Notes: a model not told the origin generated them from the sequence alone. A DNA stretch of 64,000 bases from Pontibacter sp. Tf4 (GCF_014212495.1 NZ_JACKZC010000004.1:340644-404643), one strand, 5' to 3'. Numbered from the stretch's first letter, positions 9,949 through 19,332 are shown. Program-made: numbers and translations.

Positions 9949-9986
9949 AAATGCCGGTTAAGTATATCTTACCGGCATTTGTTTTT
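9949..9986 (+). terminator. Terminator after the PhzF gene
   Basis: AAATGCCGGTTAAG and CTTACCGGCATTT pair with one bulged T, followed by GTTTTTC. Confidence 0.85.
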
Positions 9987-10039
9987 CATAATGCTCAAAC
10001 AACTATAACTTAAACCCTGAACAACCATACCCAACCTAT

Positions 10040-11356
10040 ATGCAAACTCTGAAAAAAGCATTTCTGTTTAGCCTTCTCTTTGCTGCCTGCTGGGCCTGCA
10101 CCACTACCAAAACCGAGACCGCAGAAGTAGCCACCATGGACCAACTGGCCGAACGTTACGTGAAAGCCTTGCTTAAACTGGGCCAGTACGACAGCGATGT
10201 GGTGGATGCCTACTACGGCCCGGAAGCATGGAAACCAACCGGGAAACCTGCCGATTCGTTGCCAGCTGATGAATTTTTAGCAGAATTTAAAGCCATACAA
10301 GCGCAACTACAGCTACAGGATACTACTAACATGGCTGCCGATGAAATGCGCCGGCTGGCTATGTTTAAAAAGCAGATACTGGCGGCTATTACCAAAGTAG
10401 AGATGATGCAGGGCAAAAACTATAGTTTCGATGAGGAAGCTAAACTGTTGTACGATGCCGAATCGCCGCATTACGAGCTCGCGCATTTCGATTCGATACT
10501 TACGGCCATAGATAAGCAATTGCCCGGCAGAGGAACGATAGCCGCACGCTGGGATGCCTACCGCGCCGGATTTGAGATACCGAAAGCAAAACTGGATACC
10601 GTTTTTAAAGCCGCCATTGCCGAAGCCCGCAACCGCACCAAACAGCACTATAAACTGCCGGAGCACGAAAACTTTAAACTGGAATTCGTGACAGATAAAG
10701 CCTGGTCGGGTTATAATTACTACAAAGGCAAAGGCTATAGTTTAATCCAGATCAACACAGATTTTCCGATATACATTGAGCGTGCCATAGACCTGGCTGC
10801 ACACGAAGGTTACCCAGGCCACCATGTATTTAATGTGCTGCTGGAGCAGAATCTGGTAGATAAAAAAGGCTGGAAGGAGTACTCGATCTACCCGCTGTTC
10901 TCACCACAAAGTTTAATAGCCGAAGGCAGCGCCAACTATGGCATCGATGTGGCTTTTCCGGCGCAGGACCGCATTACATTTGAGAAAGAAGTGCTGTTTC
11001 CGTTGGCTGGTTTGAACGCTGCCGAAGCCGACCGCTATTATGCTATACTGGAAATGATTGGCCAGCTGGATTTTGCCGGAAACGAAGCCGCAAGGCTATA
11101 CCTGAACGGAAAAATCACGAGAGAACAGGCTGCCGAAATGCTGGTAAAGTATAACCTGTATGCCCCGGATAAAGCCCTTCAGCGAGCCCGCTTTATGGAT
11201 AAATACCGCAGCTATGTGATCAACTATAACCTGGGCCAGCAACTGGTGCGCAACTATATTGAGCGCAATGGCGGCACCGACGATAACCCGGCAAAGCGTT
11301 GGCAATTATTCGGCGAACTGCTCTCGAACCCGAATACAGCCTCTATGCTGAAATAA
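10040..11356 (+). CDS. DUF885-like lipoprotein, probable metallopeptidase
   Basis: A 438-residue lipoprotein: the signal peptide ends in a lipobox (FAACWAC), so it should be anchored to an envelope membrane. The centre carries HEGYPGHHVF, followed about 60 residues later by EGSANYG. This HExxxGHH/E arrangement resembles DUF885 proteins, which are related to zinc metallopeptidases. The N-terminal half is helical (residues 30-250). A family assignment by profile search would settle whether it is DUF885 proper. It is transcribed alone, ending at a strong bidirectional terminator. Confidence 0.78.
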   Translation: MQTLKKAFLFSLLFAACWACTTTKTETAEVATMDQLAERYVKALLKLGQYDSDVVDAYYGPEAWKPTGKPADSLPADEFLAEFKAIQAQLQLQDTTNMAADEMRRLAMFKKQILAAITKVEMMQGKNYSFDEEAKLLYDAESPHYELAHFDSILTAIDKQLPGRGTIAARWDAYRAGFEIPKAKLDTVFKAAIAEARNRTKQHYKLPEHENFKLEFVTDKAWSGYNYYKGKGYSLIQINTDFPIYIERAIDLAAHEGYPGHHVFNVLLEQNLVDKKGWKEYSIYPLFSPQSLIAEGSANYGIDVAFPAQDRITFEKEVLFPLAGLNAAEADRYYAILEMIGQLDFAGNEAARLYLNGKITREQAAEMLVKYNLYAPDKALQRARFMDKYRSYVINYNLGQQLVRNYIERNGGTDDNPAKRWQLFGELLSNPNTASMLK

Positions 11357-11367
11357 ATTTTAGCACA

Positions 11368-11405
11368 AACTATAAAAGCCACTGTTACAGGCGGCTTTTA
11401 TAGTT
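11368..11405. terminator. Bidirectional terminator built on ACTATA halves
   Basis: AACTATAAAAGCC (11368-11380) pairs perfectly with GGCTTTTATAGTT (11393-11405). It sits between two convergent genes and has A/T tracts on both sides. The foot of the stem is the AACTATA/TATAGTT word that is over-used in this genome. Confidence 0.85.
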
Positions 11406-11426
11406 ATAACTATAGTTAGCTATAGT

Positions 11427-11879
11427 TTAGCTGGCTTTTTCCTCCGGAATGATCGTGATCTTTCCGTTCTTCTCCAGAATGGCATATTTGATCTGGTCCA
11501 GGCGTTGCAGCCCGTGCAGGTCTCTTGCCGATTCCAGTATATCTACTTCATCTATCCGTTCTTTTCGCATGCGGTCGCGGAGCAGCTGGCCTTTGTCCAT
11601 AATTATCAGCGGGCCCCCGTCTACCATTTTCTCAATCGGTTTAAATTTCTGCTTCAGGAGCGATATGATAATGTCGAGGATGATCAGCGTTATGATGAGC
11701 AGCAAACCGTTGGTGAGCGAGAAATCGTCGCCCAGAAGTGCCTGCTGAGTGGTTTCGGCAATAATCAGTAACAACACAAAATCAAATACGGTTACATCGT
11801 ACATCGTCCTCTTTCCACTGAGCCGGAAGATCAGCAGCAGAAATACATAAATGACAGCGCCTTTTATAATAGTATCCAT
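11427..11879 (-). CDS. DUF421 (YetF-like) membrane protein
   Basis: A 150-residue protein with three N-terminal membrane segments (residues 5-85) and a small cytosolic domain containing GGPLIIMDKGQ and LQRLDQIKYAILEKNGKI. This layout matches DUF421/YetF proteins, whose function is unsettled. It is shorter than the Bacillus members (about 220 residues). It follows the next minus-strand gene by 16 bp, so the two probably form an operon. Confidence 0.85.
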   Translation of the reverse strand: MDTIIKGAVIYVFLLLIFRLSGKRTMYDVTVFDFVLLLIIAETTQQALLGDDFSLTNGLLLIITLIILDIIISLLKQKFKPIEKMVDGGPLIIMDKGQLLRDRMRKERIDEVDILESARDLHGLQRLDQIKYAILEKNGKITIIPEEKAS

Positions 11880-11895
11880 CGTTCTTCAGGTCTGA

Positions 11896-12399
11896 TTAAG
11901 GGTACACAAACTGTGACATCGTAACTGCTTCGTTATCGGGGCCTTTGGCCGTTATCTGCAGCGGGCCAATGTGCAGGGGCTTGGTATAGAATAGAATAAT
12001 AAACTCCGGTTTTGTTGCCCGGAAGGTGTAGGTAATGCCATCCGGACTGATCTCGGTATGCTCCGGCTCCGGCACAATTTCTTCTACCCGCACCTTGTCG
12101 TAAAATTCCTTGCTGAAAAAGAGGGTAGGGTTCGCTGATTTCAGGTTATGCAGCGTGATCTTCATTTCTCCTTCCACCTCATCCCGTAAAAAGCGGTCGT
12201 ATTCCACTTCCATTGCTTGCGAGGCGGTGCTTTTTGTTAATTTGTTGATACCTTTTACACCGCCCCGACCTGTAAAGCCAAGTAAGGCTGCGATCACAAT
12301 AAGAATCAGAATTACCCAGCTTACCCGTTGTACAGTCCAGGTGCGACGCTCCATTTTCAGGTCCTCATCTATCTCCAGTTCTCCGTTGTGCTTTCTCAT
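11896..12399 (-). CDS. Single-pass membrane protein of unknown function (DUF421 partner)
   Basis: A 167-residue protein with a cytosolic N-terminus (residues 1-25), one membrane segment (about 28-45, VSWVILILIVIAALLGF) and a beta-rich outer domain. The domain has no cysteines and no catalytic signature that I can see. It is first in a two-gene operon with the DUF421 gene, 16 bp apart, which suggests a joint membrane role. I do not recognise the family. Confidence 0.75.
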   Translation of the reverse strand: MRKHNGELEIDEDLKMERRTWTVQRVSWVILILIVIAALLGFTGRGGVKGINKLTKSTASQAMEVEYDRFLRDEVEGEMKITLHNLKSANPTLFFSKEFYDKVRVEEIVPEPEHTEISPDGITYTFRATKPEFIILFYTKPLHIGPLQITAKGPDNEAVTMSQFVYP

Positions 12400-12506
12400 G
12401 GTTTCAAAATATTGTACTATGCCGTTAAACGGAGGAAGTGAGAGAAGGATATTATTATTGTCGGGGCATCAAACTATAAACTGCTTACGGCTGCGGGTTA
12501 AAAGAA

Positions 12507-12530
12507 AAAGTCACCCTTGCAGGTGGCTTT
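12507..12530 (-). terminator. Terminator after the nitroreductase gene
   Basis: AAAGTCACC and GGTGGCTTT form a 9-bp stem (one G-T pair). Read on the minus strand it is followed by TTTCTTTT. Confidence 0.8.
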
Positions 12531-12557
12531 CCAAACTATAAGTACAGAAACCGGTGC

Positions 12558-13190
12558 TTAAGCCAGCTTCACGAAAAGCTGCTCTTTCTCACGGCGTACT
12601 TTTTTGGCAGTTGCCAGGAAATCGGCTTCGGTGTTGCGGTAACCAATTGGCATAAGTGTCACGCTGCGCAGTCCCTTTTCTTTCAGGTTCAGCAGTTCGT
12701 CCAGCGCATCAGGGGCAAAACCTTCCATCGGGGTAGCATCCACACCCTGCTCGGCTGCGGCAGCCAGAGCAGTGCCAAGGGCAATGTACGTCTGGCGGGC
12801 GGCCCACTCATATTGCTGCTCCTGCGTGCGGTTCACCACAGAGTTCATCAGGCTGCTCTTAAAATCTGCAAGCGACTCCACCGGTATCTGGCGTACCTCG
12901 GCAATGTTCTGCATATAAGCATCTACATCAGCTTCGGTTACCTTATCCCAGGCAGCAAATATTAACAGGTGCGATGCCTCCACGATCTGAGGCTGGTTAT
13001 AAGCTACTTTCTGAATCTGAGTGCGCAGGTCCTTATCTTCTACAACAAGCACAGTGTATGGCTGTAAGCCCATAGAAGAAGCTGACAAACGGGTTGCTTC
13101 CAGGATGTAGTCTATTTTCTCCTGTGGTACTTGTTCACCGGTCATGCGTTTGGTAGCATAACGCCAGTTCAAATGATTAATAAGTGTCAT
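12558..13190 (-). CDS. NAD(P)H-dependent nitroreductase family oxidoreductase
   Basis: A 210-residue FMN enzyme of the NfsB type. Diagnostic segments are RYATKRMTGEQVPQEKI near the N-terminus, ATRLSASSMGLQPY (FMN/active-site loop), AARQTYIALGTALAAAA and VTLMPIGYRN near the C-terminus. Members reduce nitro-compounds, quinones or flavins. It is transcribed alone, with its own terminator downstream. The physiological substrate is unknown. Confidence 0.93.
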   Translation of the reverse strand: MTLINHLNWRYATKRMTGEQVPQEKIDYILEATRLSASSMGLQPYTVLVVEDKDLRTQIQKVAYNQPQIVEASHLLIFAAWDKVTEADVDAYMQNIAEVRQIPVESLADFKSSLMNSVVNRTQEQQYEWAARQTYIALGTALAAAAEQGVDATPMEGFAPDALDELLNLKEKGLRSVTLMPIGYRNTEADFLATAKKVRREKEQLFVKLA

Positions 13191-13362
13191 TTATATGTAA
13201 GTATATTTAATGTATGTACATGCAATTTATGTAGATAACGCCGTAAATCCAGTTTTTGGTTCCTAAAAAGTTTTATTCTTTTAGCAGAAATGTATTGTTA
13301 GAAACTCCACTGGGTAGGAGATTTAATATAAGTGGTTATGTTTCAGGGGGATATTATAAAGC

Positions 13363-13392
13363 AAAAAAACTGCCTTTGGGGCAGCTTTTTTA
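13363..13392 (-). terminator. Terminator after the M14 peptidase gene
   Basis: AAAAACTGCC and GGGCAGCTTTTT form a short G+C stem between A and T tracts, placed directly downstream of the minus-strand gene that ends at 13411. Confidence 0.8.
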
Positions 13393-13410
13393 TAGTTACA
13401 GCGCTATAGT

Positions 13411-15165
13411 TTACAGCGGAAGTTTTACGTTTTCCATCAGGCGGCCTACCGGGTACATGTTATGCGTAAACTCGTAATGCGGCGTATTGCGGTACACAAA
13501 ATCCAGTTGGGCGCGGGCATTTTTAGCAAACTCCGGATCAGCTTTCCGGCGCTCTTCCAGTTTTTTGCGCAGTTCCGGGTCCTTCTTCAGGTATTCAGCA
13601 GCCAGGTCTTCAAACACATAGCTCGAAAAATATTCCTTCTGCATCAGGATAGAATCGAAGAAGTTCCAGGCGAAGTAAGAATCCACGCCTTGAGGTTCCA
13701 GGGTCTCTACTAAAAAGCGGTTGGCTTCCTGGTTCAGGTAAACCACATAATCACCTTTCAGGAACTGGCGCGGCATGGTCCGTCTCTCCACTTTTACATC
13801 CGAGTGTATGTAATGGCCTTCGTACGCGCGCGGACTGGTTTTGTAGTCGGTAATGTAATAGGTATCAACGTTTATAGTTGTGTCGCGGGTAAGCTGCTGC
13901 ATTTCTACCTTGTTGGTTTTAAGGCGGTCAATTACTTCGTGCCAGGCAAACGGAATAATGTAGGCTACCGGTTTCTCAACTATAGTTGTCGGGGTAAATG
14001 TGTTGTAGTATTTGATGTTCTTGCTGTAAGGTGCTTTGCGGTCGTAGTACAATCTTTCCTGTCCGCTCACATCGCTTGGTTTATATTTGGCCGCATAACC
14101 CAGGAACGGGATCTGGTCTACTTTTGTGGTGTCGAGTTGCCAGTTAAGCGGGTATTGCTGTTGCTGCAGGGTTTCCTGCTTTGCTTTGGCGCGTAACTTC
14201 CCGATCTCATCCGCATCGCGGTGTACCGTCTCTATCATGTTCTCCATTAGCTTGTAGGTAGCTTTCACGCGTTGGTCAAAGGGCTTCAGCATGTGGGTTT
14301 CCGGCACAAAACCAATAGTGTTATACAGGGCAGTGTACCCGGTCGCATAGCGCGGCGACTCCATAAATCCTATAATTCCTTCATCGGGCGTATCGCCTGC
14401 GTGGTTCATGTATGGCACCATCGGAAACTTGTCCTGTTTCATCTGGGTGTAAAGTGTTGGCACCATTTTCTTGTTCAGGTACTCGGCCAGCGTCGGGTTC
14501 AGTTTGTTGTGCTGCGTAGCGATCAGCGTCATCACGTGCTGGTAGTCGGCGCCGTTGGAGGTGTGGTTATCCATGAACACATCCGGGTCCCAGTCGCGGA
14601 AAATGAGGTGGAACAGTTTGGCGTTGCGCGAGTCGGTTTTAATGTAGTCACGGTTCAGGTCAAGGTTGCGGGCATTGCCTCTGAAACCGTATTCTTCCGG
14701 GCCGTTCTGGTTGGTGCGAGTGTGACTGTTGCGGTTTAGGGCTCCGCCAATGTTATAAACCGGGATAATGGCCAGCACCACGTTGTCCAGCTGCTTGCGC
14801 TTGTTTTTGTCCTGCAGGTAGTCGCGGGCCAGCATCATGGTCGCGTCAATGCCTTCGGGCTCGCCCGGGTGTATGCCGTTCTGAATGAGCAGTACGCGCT
14901 TGTTTTTCTGTTTGATAGATGCCGGATCGAAATCCTTGTCGGTAGAAACGATGACCAGGTGCAGCAAACGACCGGAGTCGGTGTAGCCATAAGGTACCAT
15001 CTTTACTTCGTCGTATGCCTTATCAAAGGTCTTGTACCAGTCAATGGCCTGGTCGTAGGTGGCGGTTACGTTGCCGTTGCCTTTTTCGTAGGGCGTCTTC
15101 AGGTCTGGTTTTTTATCAGGGGCGCCGGTGCTGAGCAGGGCCGCTAAAAGAAGTGTGGTGAGCAT
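13411..15165 (-). CDS. Secreted M14 family zinc carboxypeptidase
   Basis: A 584-residue exported protein (short signal peptide MLTTLLLAALLSTGA). The zinc site starts with HPGEPEGIDATM (the HxxE pair), and DLNRDYIKTDSRNAK carries the substrate-binding Asn-Arg equivalent. FMDNHTSNGADY supplies the third zinc histidine. The catalytic glutamate should lie further on, before residue 340. The C-terminal 200 residues are an extension typical of Bacteroidota members. It is expected to trim peptides in the periplasm or outside the cell. Confidence 0.92.
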   Translation of the reverse strand: MLTTLLLAALLSTGAPDKKPDLKTPYEKGNGNVTATYDQAIDWYKTFDKAYDEVKMVPYGYTDSGRLLHLVIVSTDKDFDPASIKQKNKRVLLIQNGIHPGEPEGIDATMMLARDYLQDKNKRKQLDNVVLAIIPVYNIGGALNRNSHTRTNQNGPEEYGFRGNARNLDLNRDYIKTDSRNAKLFHLIFRDWDPDVFMDNHTSNGADYQHVMTLIATQHNKLNPTLAEYLNKKMVPTLYTQMKQDKFPMVPYMNHAGDTPDEGIIGFMESPRYATGYTALYNTIGFVPETHMLKPFDQRVKATYKLMENMIETVHRDADEIGKLRAKAKQETLQQQQYPLNWQLDTTKVDQIPFLGYAAKYKPSDVSGQERLYYDRKAPYSKNIKYYNTFTPTTIVEKPVAYIIPFAWHEVIDRLKTNKVEMQQLTRDTTINVDTYYITDYKTSPRAYEGHYIHSDVKVERRTMPRQFLKGDYVVYLNQEANRFLVETLEPQGVDSYFAWNFFDSILMQKEYFSSYVFEDLAAEYLKKDPELRKKLEERRKADPEFAKNARAQLDFVYRNTPHYEFTHNMYPVGRLMENVKLPL

Positions 15166-15258
15166 AGGTATGTGTAGTTAGCAAGTATTGATGCGGTAAT
15201 TTAAGCTTTTTCAGGTGAGAATTCCACAGGAAGTACTATAACCCGAAACAGTACAAAC

Positions 15259-15306
15259 AAAAACGCCTGCCATACAAAGCAGAGCTGTTGCGTGGCAGGC
15301 GTTTTT
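15259..15306 (-). terminator. Terminator after the DoxX gene
   Basis: AAAAACGCCTGCCA (15259-15272) and TGGCAGGCGTTTTT (15293-15306) pair perfectly over 14 bp. Confidence 0.9.
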
Positions 15307-15322
15307 TATTCTGAACTATAGG

Positions 15323-15763
15323 TTAATACAAACGGCGGTCCCGTTTACCCGGAAAAATGGCTTTGTCCAGGCTGTATTTGCCGGGGCCGATAAAGATAAG
15401 CGAGAAGAAAAGGATACCGGCTTCAAAAGCGTGCGAATAGCCCCCAAAACCTTCGCCGGCAGCTGCATGCCGATAAGCCGCAACCAACATGGTGATTGTC
15501 AGTAGTATACACGCAATCCTGAAAAAGAACCCGAGCATTACCAGCGCGCCGCCCACTACTTCAGCAAAGGCAGCCATAAATCCCCAGAACACGGGCATAA
15601 AGTCAATCCCGAACAGCTGCATGTTATTTCCTACCTGCTCCCATTTTTCGGGGCCACCCATAAGCTTGGGCCAGCCATGCAGTATGAACATGAAACCAAT
15701 GCCAACACGCAGAAGCAGCAGGCCAAAATCTTTGTACTTGTAGCGGTAACGAAATAGAGCCAT
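15323..15763 (-). CDS. DoxX family membrane protein
   Basis: A 146-residue protein with four membrane segments. The first carries RVGIGFMFILHGWPKLMGG, and the second has FMAAFAEVVGGALVMLG, which is the standard DoxX pattern. DoxX-like proteins are linked to thiol and redox balance in the membrane, but the role here is not known. The frame opens at TTG 15778, but ATG 15763 (MALFRYRYKYKDF) gives the usual N-terminus. Confidence 0.9.
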   Translation of the reverse strand: MALFRYRYKYKDFGLLLLRVGIGFMFILHGWPKLMGGPEKWEQVGNNMQLFGIDFMPVFWGFMAAFAEVVGGALVMLGFFFRIACILLTITMLVAAYRHAAAGEGFGGYSHAFEAGILFFSLIFIGPGKYSLDKAIFPGKRDRRLY

Positions 15764-15802
15764 AGAGCAATAATACAAATTCGCTCTAAATATAACAAAT
15801 TC

Positions 15803-16435
15803 CTAATATACAAGAATAGCCTTTACGCGGGTATCTGCAGGAACTGTTTCAGGGGTTAGCCGATGCAGCTGGTTTTGAGGTATGTTCCCGGTATCGAGCA
15901 CAAAGGTAAGGCCGCCTTCTTTGGCCACTGCCACCAGTCCGCCATCGGCCAGCGTTACGGTGCTTACCGGGTGGGCTTCCTGCGCCTGGCTATAGTTGGC
16001 ACCTACGCGTATTCCTTTTGGCGTCACAAAACTGTCTGAGGTTACTTTCAGGCGCCATACGGTGCAGGTAGGGCTGCATTGCTGCTCCACCCAAAAGCCT
16101 TTGGTTAGCTGCTCAGGCTTTATCAGGTAGGCTGTGGACTGCATGCCTTCCTGCTGCAGCACGGTATCGGCAATGGTAAAACCGGCCGGTATGTTCTGGC
16201 GCATCTGTTCTATGTTGTCGCCTATCGATACAAAGCTTACCCGGCCCGGTACTATCTGCAGCTGTTCTGCCGACGGGCTGGCCGGCTCTTCTGGGGTGTC
16301 GGTCAATACTTCTTCGGTGCTGGATGTGGCCGTTTCATCTTCTCCGCTTCTGTCGTTCTGCGAAAGGCAGGCGGCCATGCCCACTCCCAGCAGTATTGCA
16401 TAAAATATATTCTTGAGCATAGGTGTCTGGATCAT
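15803..16435 (-). CDS. Lipoprotein of unknown function
   Basis: A protein of about 205-210 residues with a lipoprotein signal (GVGMAAC) followed by a low-complexity Ser/Thr/Glu linker (residues 24-57). The folded part begins about residue 58 and contains a CSPTC pair that could form a disulphide. Two starts are possible: ATG 16435 or ATG 16420 (MLKNIFYAILLG), the second giving a more usual signal peptide. No family recognised. It diverges from surE, with about 108 bp between the two. Confidence 0.72.
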   Translation of the reverse strand: MIQTPMLKNIFYAILLGVGMAACLSQNDRSGEDETATSSTEEVLTDTPEEPASPSAEQLQIVPGRVSFVSIGDNIEQMRQNIPAGFTIADTVLQQEGMQSTAYLIKPEQLTKGFWVEQQCSPTCTVWRLKVTSDSFVTPKGIRVGANYSQAQEAHPVSTVTLADGGLVAVAKEGGLTFVLDTGNIPQNQLHRLTPETVPADTRVKAILVY

Positions 16436-16543
16436 ACATGTAATTTAATATTCTTAAACCTTGATGCGCAACATCGGGTTGTTGTATATTAGCACGAAAA
16501 AGAAATTCGTTTATTTTATTATACATCAACTAAAAATAGTAGT

Positions 16544-17320
16544 ATGGCTAAACCACTGATCCTTATTTCGAACGATGATGGCATAACAGCGCCGGGCATT
16601 CGCACACTTGTAGAAGTTGCCATGAAGATTGGGGATGTGGTGGTGGTAGCACCAGACGGACCGCAATCCGGCATGGGGCACGCCATTACCATTGGCAACA
16701 CCCTGCGCTTGGACAGATCCATTGCTTTTGGCGACCTGGACGTGGAAGCATACGAGTGCTCGGGCACGCCGGCGGACTGTGTAAAACTGGCTAAGTTCCA
16801 TGTGCTGAAAGACCGCAAACCAGACTTAGTGGTAAGTGGCATCAACCATGGTTCCAACTCCAGCATCAGTGTGTTATATTCGGGCACTATGTCGGCGGCT
16901 ATAGAGGCGGCTATCGAAGGCTTGCCTGCCATTGGTTTCTCGCTTTGCGATTATGGCCACGAAGCCGATTTTTCGCACACAGCCCCGTTTGTGGAGCAGA
17001 TCATCCGTCAGGCCCTTAAGTACCCGTTACCGGAGGATATTGCCCTGAACGTGAACTTCCCGAAGAAAAGCGAAGAACCTATAAAAGGGGTGAAGATATG
17101 CAGGCAGGCACGTGCCCGCTGGCAGGAAGAGTTTGACGAGCGCCTGGACCCACGCAACCGTCGCTATTTCTGGATGACCGGCAACTTTGTGAACCACGAC
17201 AAAGGCGAAGACACCGACGAGTGGGCGATCGTGAACAACTATGTATCGGTAGTGCCCTGCCAGTTTGATTTGACCGCTTACCACGCCATCTCGACCCTGA
17301 ATAACGACTGGGATATTTAA
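16544..17320 (+). CDS. surE: 5'/3'-nucleotidase SurE
   Basis: A 258-residue metal-dependent phosphatase acting on nucleoside monophosphates. ISNDDGITAPGI near the N-terminus supplies the metal-binding Asp pair, GTPADCVKLA the conserved loop and VSGINHGSN the asparagine ligand, followed by YSGTMSAAIEAA. The length is normal for the family. ATG 16544 is the only reasonable start. It is monocistronic and closed by a strong terminator shared with the convergent gene. Confidence 0.97.
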   Translation: MAKPLILISNDDGITAPGIRTLVEVAMKIGDVVVVAPDGPQSGMGHAITIGNTLRLDRSIAFGDLDVEAYECSGTPADCVKLAKFHVLKDRKPDLVVSGINHGSNSSISVLYSGTMSAAIEAAIEGLPAIGFSLCDYGHEADFSHTAPFVEQIIRQALKYPLPEDIALNVNFPKKSEEPIKGVKICRQARARWQEEFDERLDPRNRRYFWMTGNFVNHDKGEDTDEWAIVNNYVSVVPCQFDLTAYHAISTLNNDWDI

Positions 17321-17334
17321 GAGCAATAGTCCGA

Positions 17335-17380
17335 AAACAACAAGGCCCGCAGCTAAGCTATAGTTGCGGGCCTTGTTGTT
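17335..17380. terminator. Bidirectional terminator between surE and a TonB-domain gene
   Basis: AACAACAAGGCCCGCA pairs with TGCGGGCCTTGTTGTT over about 15 bp. The loop holds a CTATAG word (17358-17363). Confidence 0.92.
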
Positions 17381-17394
17381 TATAATGCAGTAGC

Positions 17395-17883
17395 TTAGTT
17401 TTTCTGCTTTTTTGCTTTCCTGTTTTGCTTTGGATCCTGCTTTGGCACTTCAAACGGCGCTTTTCTGCTGAAATCTATAGTTACATCCATTGCTACATGT
17501 ACCAGTTTGCCGTTCTGGCTGCCCGGTTTCCAGTGGCCGCTGGTCAGTTTTACTAATCTTACCGCTTCCTCATCAAGGCCGTAACCCATTTTTGTAAGCG
17601 TCTGGGCATCCCGGATGGTGCCGTCAGGACGCACTATGAAACGCACCCGGGCAACGCCGGTTTGTTTGGCAACTATAGCTTCAGGCGGGTATGTCAGGCT
17701 ATCATACAGAAAGTTGGTAAATGCCTCGCTGCCACCATTAAATTCGGGCATCTGCTCTACATACTGGTACGGCCGCTCGTCTTCGGGCAAAGGAGTGCCT
17801 TGTGCTGCGGCATCGGCAGGGGACAAGAGAGCGAAGGTACAGGCAAGAAATAACAGGGTTAAAAGTGGTCGCAGGGTTTTCAT
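17395..17883 (-). CDS. Secreted protein with one TonB C-terminal domain
   Basis: A 162-residue protein: signal peptide MKTLRPLLTLLFLACTFALL, then one TonB C-terminal domain introduced by YVEQMPEFNGGSEAF. Conserved positions include LTYPPEAIVAKQTG, VRFIVRPDGTI and the closing GHWKPGSQNGK. There is no membrane anchor after the signal peptide and no Pro-rich spacer, so it cannot act as an ordinary energy-transducing TonB. The frame extends upstream, but ATG 17883 gives the signal peptide. The basic tail (KQNRKAKKQKN) is unusual. It is last in a cluster of four TonB-domain genes. Confidence 0.85.
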   Translation of the reverse strand: MKTLRPLLTLLFLACTFALLSPADAAAQGTPLPEDERPYQYVEQMPEFNGGSEAFTNFLYDSLTYPPEAIVAKQTGVARVRFIVRPDGTIRDAQTLTKMGYGLDEEAVRLVKLTSGHWKPGSQNGKLVHVAMDVTIDFSRKAPFEVPKQDPKQNRKAKKQKN

Positions 17884-17978
17884 GTTCGGTGTTTGGTTGT
17901 TGCGTATAGCCTGCAAAATAAAACGATAGCTGCTAACAAACTATAGCTTGTGCATAATTATTGCCGCTTTTGAAAAGA

Positions 17979-18013
17979 AACAGCCCACAACTATAGGTTA
18001 GCTGCGGGCTGTC
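17979..18013 (-). terminator. Terminator after the triple TonB-domain gene
   Basis: ACAGCCC (17980-17986) pairs with GGGCTGT (18006-18012). A CTATAG word sits in the loop, and the minus-strand tail is TTTCTTTTC. Confidence 0.7.
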
Positions 18014-18045
18014 AGGTAAAGCTTCTGTGTAATTCTGAAAACGCT

Positions 18046-19332
18046 TTATTTTATTTTTGTAACGATTACATCGGCTTTTGTGCCTGAGGTGTCGGCTGCT
18101 TTTTTGGTGCCGTCGTTCAGCACGAACTGTATGGTCAGTTTTCTGGTAACGGTTACCGGTTTGCCATCTACTTTGGCTGGCTCCCATTTGCCTTCCATCA
18201 GTTTTACAACGCGTATCAGTTCGTTGTGCAGGGCAGCATTCTCCTCTTTTGATTTTGGCAAGGTAGATTCTCCTCTGTAAAACATCGGCCCAACTATAGC
18301 GCCATCGGCCTTTATCACTATTCCCATTTCAACGGTGCCTTCAAAGTGAAGGCCGGCCGGGTAACGCAGGTTTTTGGCCATAAACTTTTCTACAGCGCCC
18401 TCTTTAAAGGTTGGCTGTACACTCACTTCTTCTAACTTATAGTAATCTTTGGTGTACTTGCTCATTTCGGGGCTTGCCAGTTGTTTGTTGTTGCCAGCAG
18501 CCTCGCCTAAAAACTGTATTGGCAACACCAGTTCCGAGCCGGTTGGCTGGCCGTTCTGTAAAGCTGGTTCCCATTTGCCAGAAGTGGCTTTTACGGCGGC
18601 AGTAGCTGCTTCTGCGAGCCTGGCAAGTACGGCTTTGTTCTGCACCTGAAACGTGGAGGCATCCATGTAGTCCATATCGGCGCCGGCGCCAACTGTCTTT
18701 TTCAGTTTTGTTTCCTGCAGGCGGATGTTCGATACGGTACCGTCTTTCTCTACATTGAACTTAACTATAACACGGGCATTCAGATTTTCTTTTTTGGCTT
18801 CTTCGGGCAGTTGCAGATGTGCCAGCATGGTGGTGTACAAAGCTTCGTTGCCGCCTTTAAACTTAGGAGGCTGGTTGGCAACACTGGCAGAAGCGGCCCT
18901 GTCAGACTCGTTTAGTGTGAACCGGATGGGCAGTGTGTATTGCACTGATACTACTTTGCCATTCTGCTTTCCGGGGGTCCAGTTGCCGTTGGTCAGGTTT
19001 ACGACACGCAGGGCTTCCTGGTCGGTGCCGTGGCCCAGGCCTTTCAGTACTTTGGCATCTTTTACATGGCCGGTTTCATCAATTACAAAGCTAACCACTG
19101 TTAAACCCTCCACCCCTTTGGCTTTGGCCTCGGCGGGATAGCTGATGTTGGCAGCCAGGAATTTCATCATTTCCTTTTCGCCGCCTTTGTAAACCGGCAT
19201 CTGCTCTACATAGGTAAATGTTTTGTTTTCCTGTTTGGTCTGGGCTATAGTTGGTGCCGGTAACATAACTGTCAGGGCAAAAGCTACCAGCGGCGTGGCC
19301 AGCAGGGTTTTGGTAAGGTGTACATGTTTCAT
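18046..19332 (-). CDS. Secreted protein with three TonB C-terminal-like domains
   Basis: A 428-residue exported protein (signal peptide to about residue 30, PAPTIAQ). Three related domains follow. The first (about 45-140) begins VEQMPVYKGGEKEM and ends NWTPGKQNGK. The second (about 155-285) begins PPKFKGGNEA and ends KWEPALQNGQ. The third (about 300-410) begins VQPTFKEGAVEKF and ends KWEPAKVDGK. It has no membrane segment beyond the signal. Repetition of the TonB receptor-binding fold suggests a periplasmic binding or scaffold role, not energy transfer. It lies between the M56-TonB sensor and the single-domain gene. Confidence 0.87.
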   Translation of the reverse strand: MKHVHLTKTLLATPLVAFALTVMLPAPTIAQTKQENKTFTYVEQMPVYKGGEKEMMKFLAANISYPAEAKAKGVEGLTVVSFVIDETGHVKDAKVLKGLGHGTDQEALRVVNLTNGNWTPGKQNGKVVSVQYTLPIRFTLNESDRAASASVANQPPKFKGGNEALYTTMLAHLQLPEEAKKENLNARVIVKFNVEKDGTVSNIRLQETKLKKTVGAGADMDYMDASTFQVQNKAVLARLAEAATAAVKATSGKWEPALQNGQPTGSELVLPIQFLGEAAGNNKQLASPEMSKYTKDYYKLEEVSVQPTFKEGAVEKFMAKNLRYPAGLHFEGTVEMGIVIKADGAIVGPMFYRGESTLPKSKEENAALHNELIRVVKLMEGKWEPAKVDGKPVTVTRKLTIQFVLNDGTKKAADTSGTKADVIVTKIK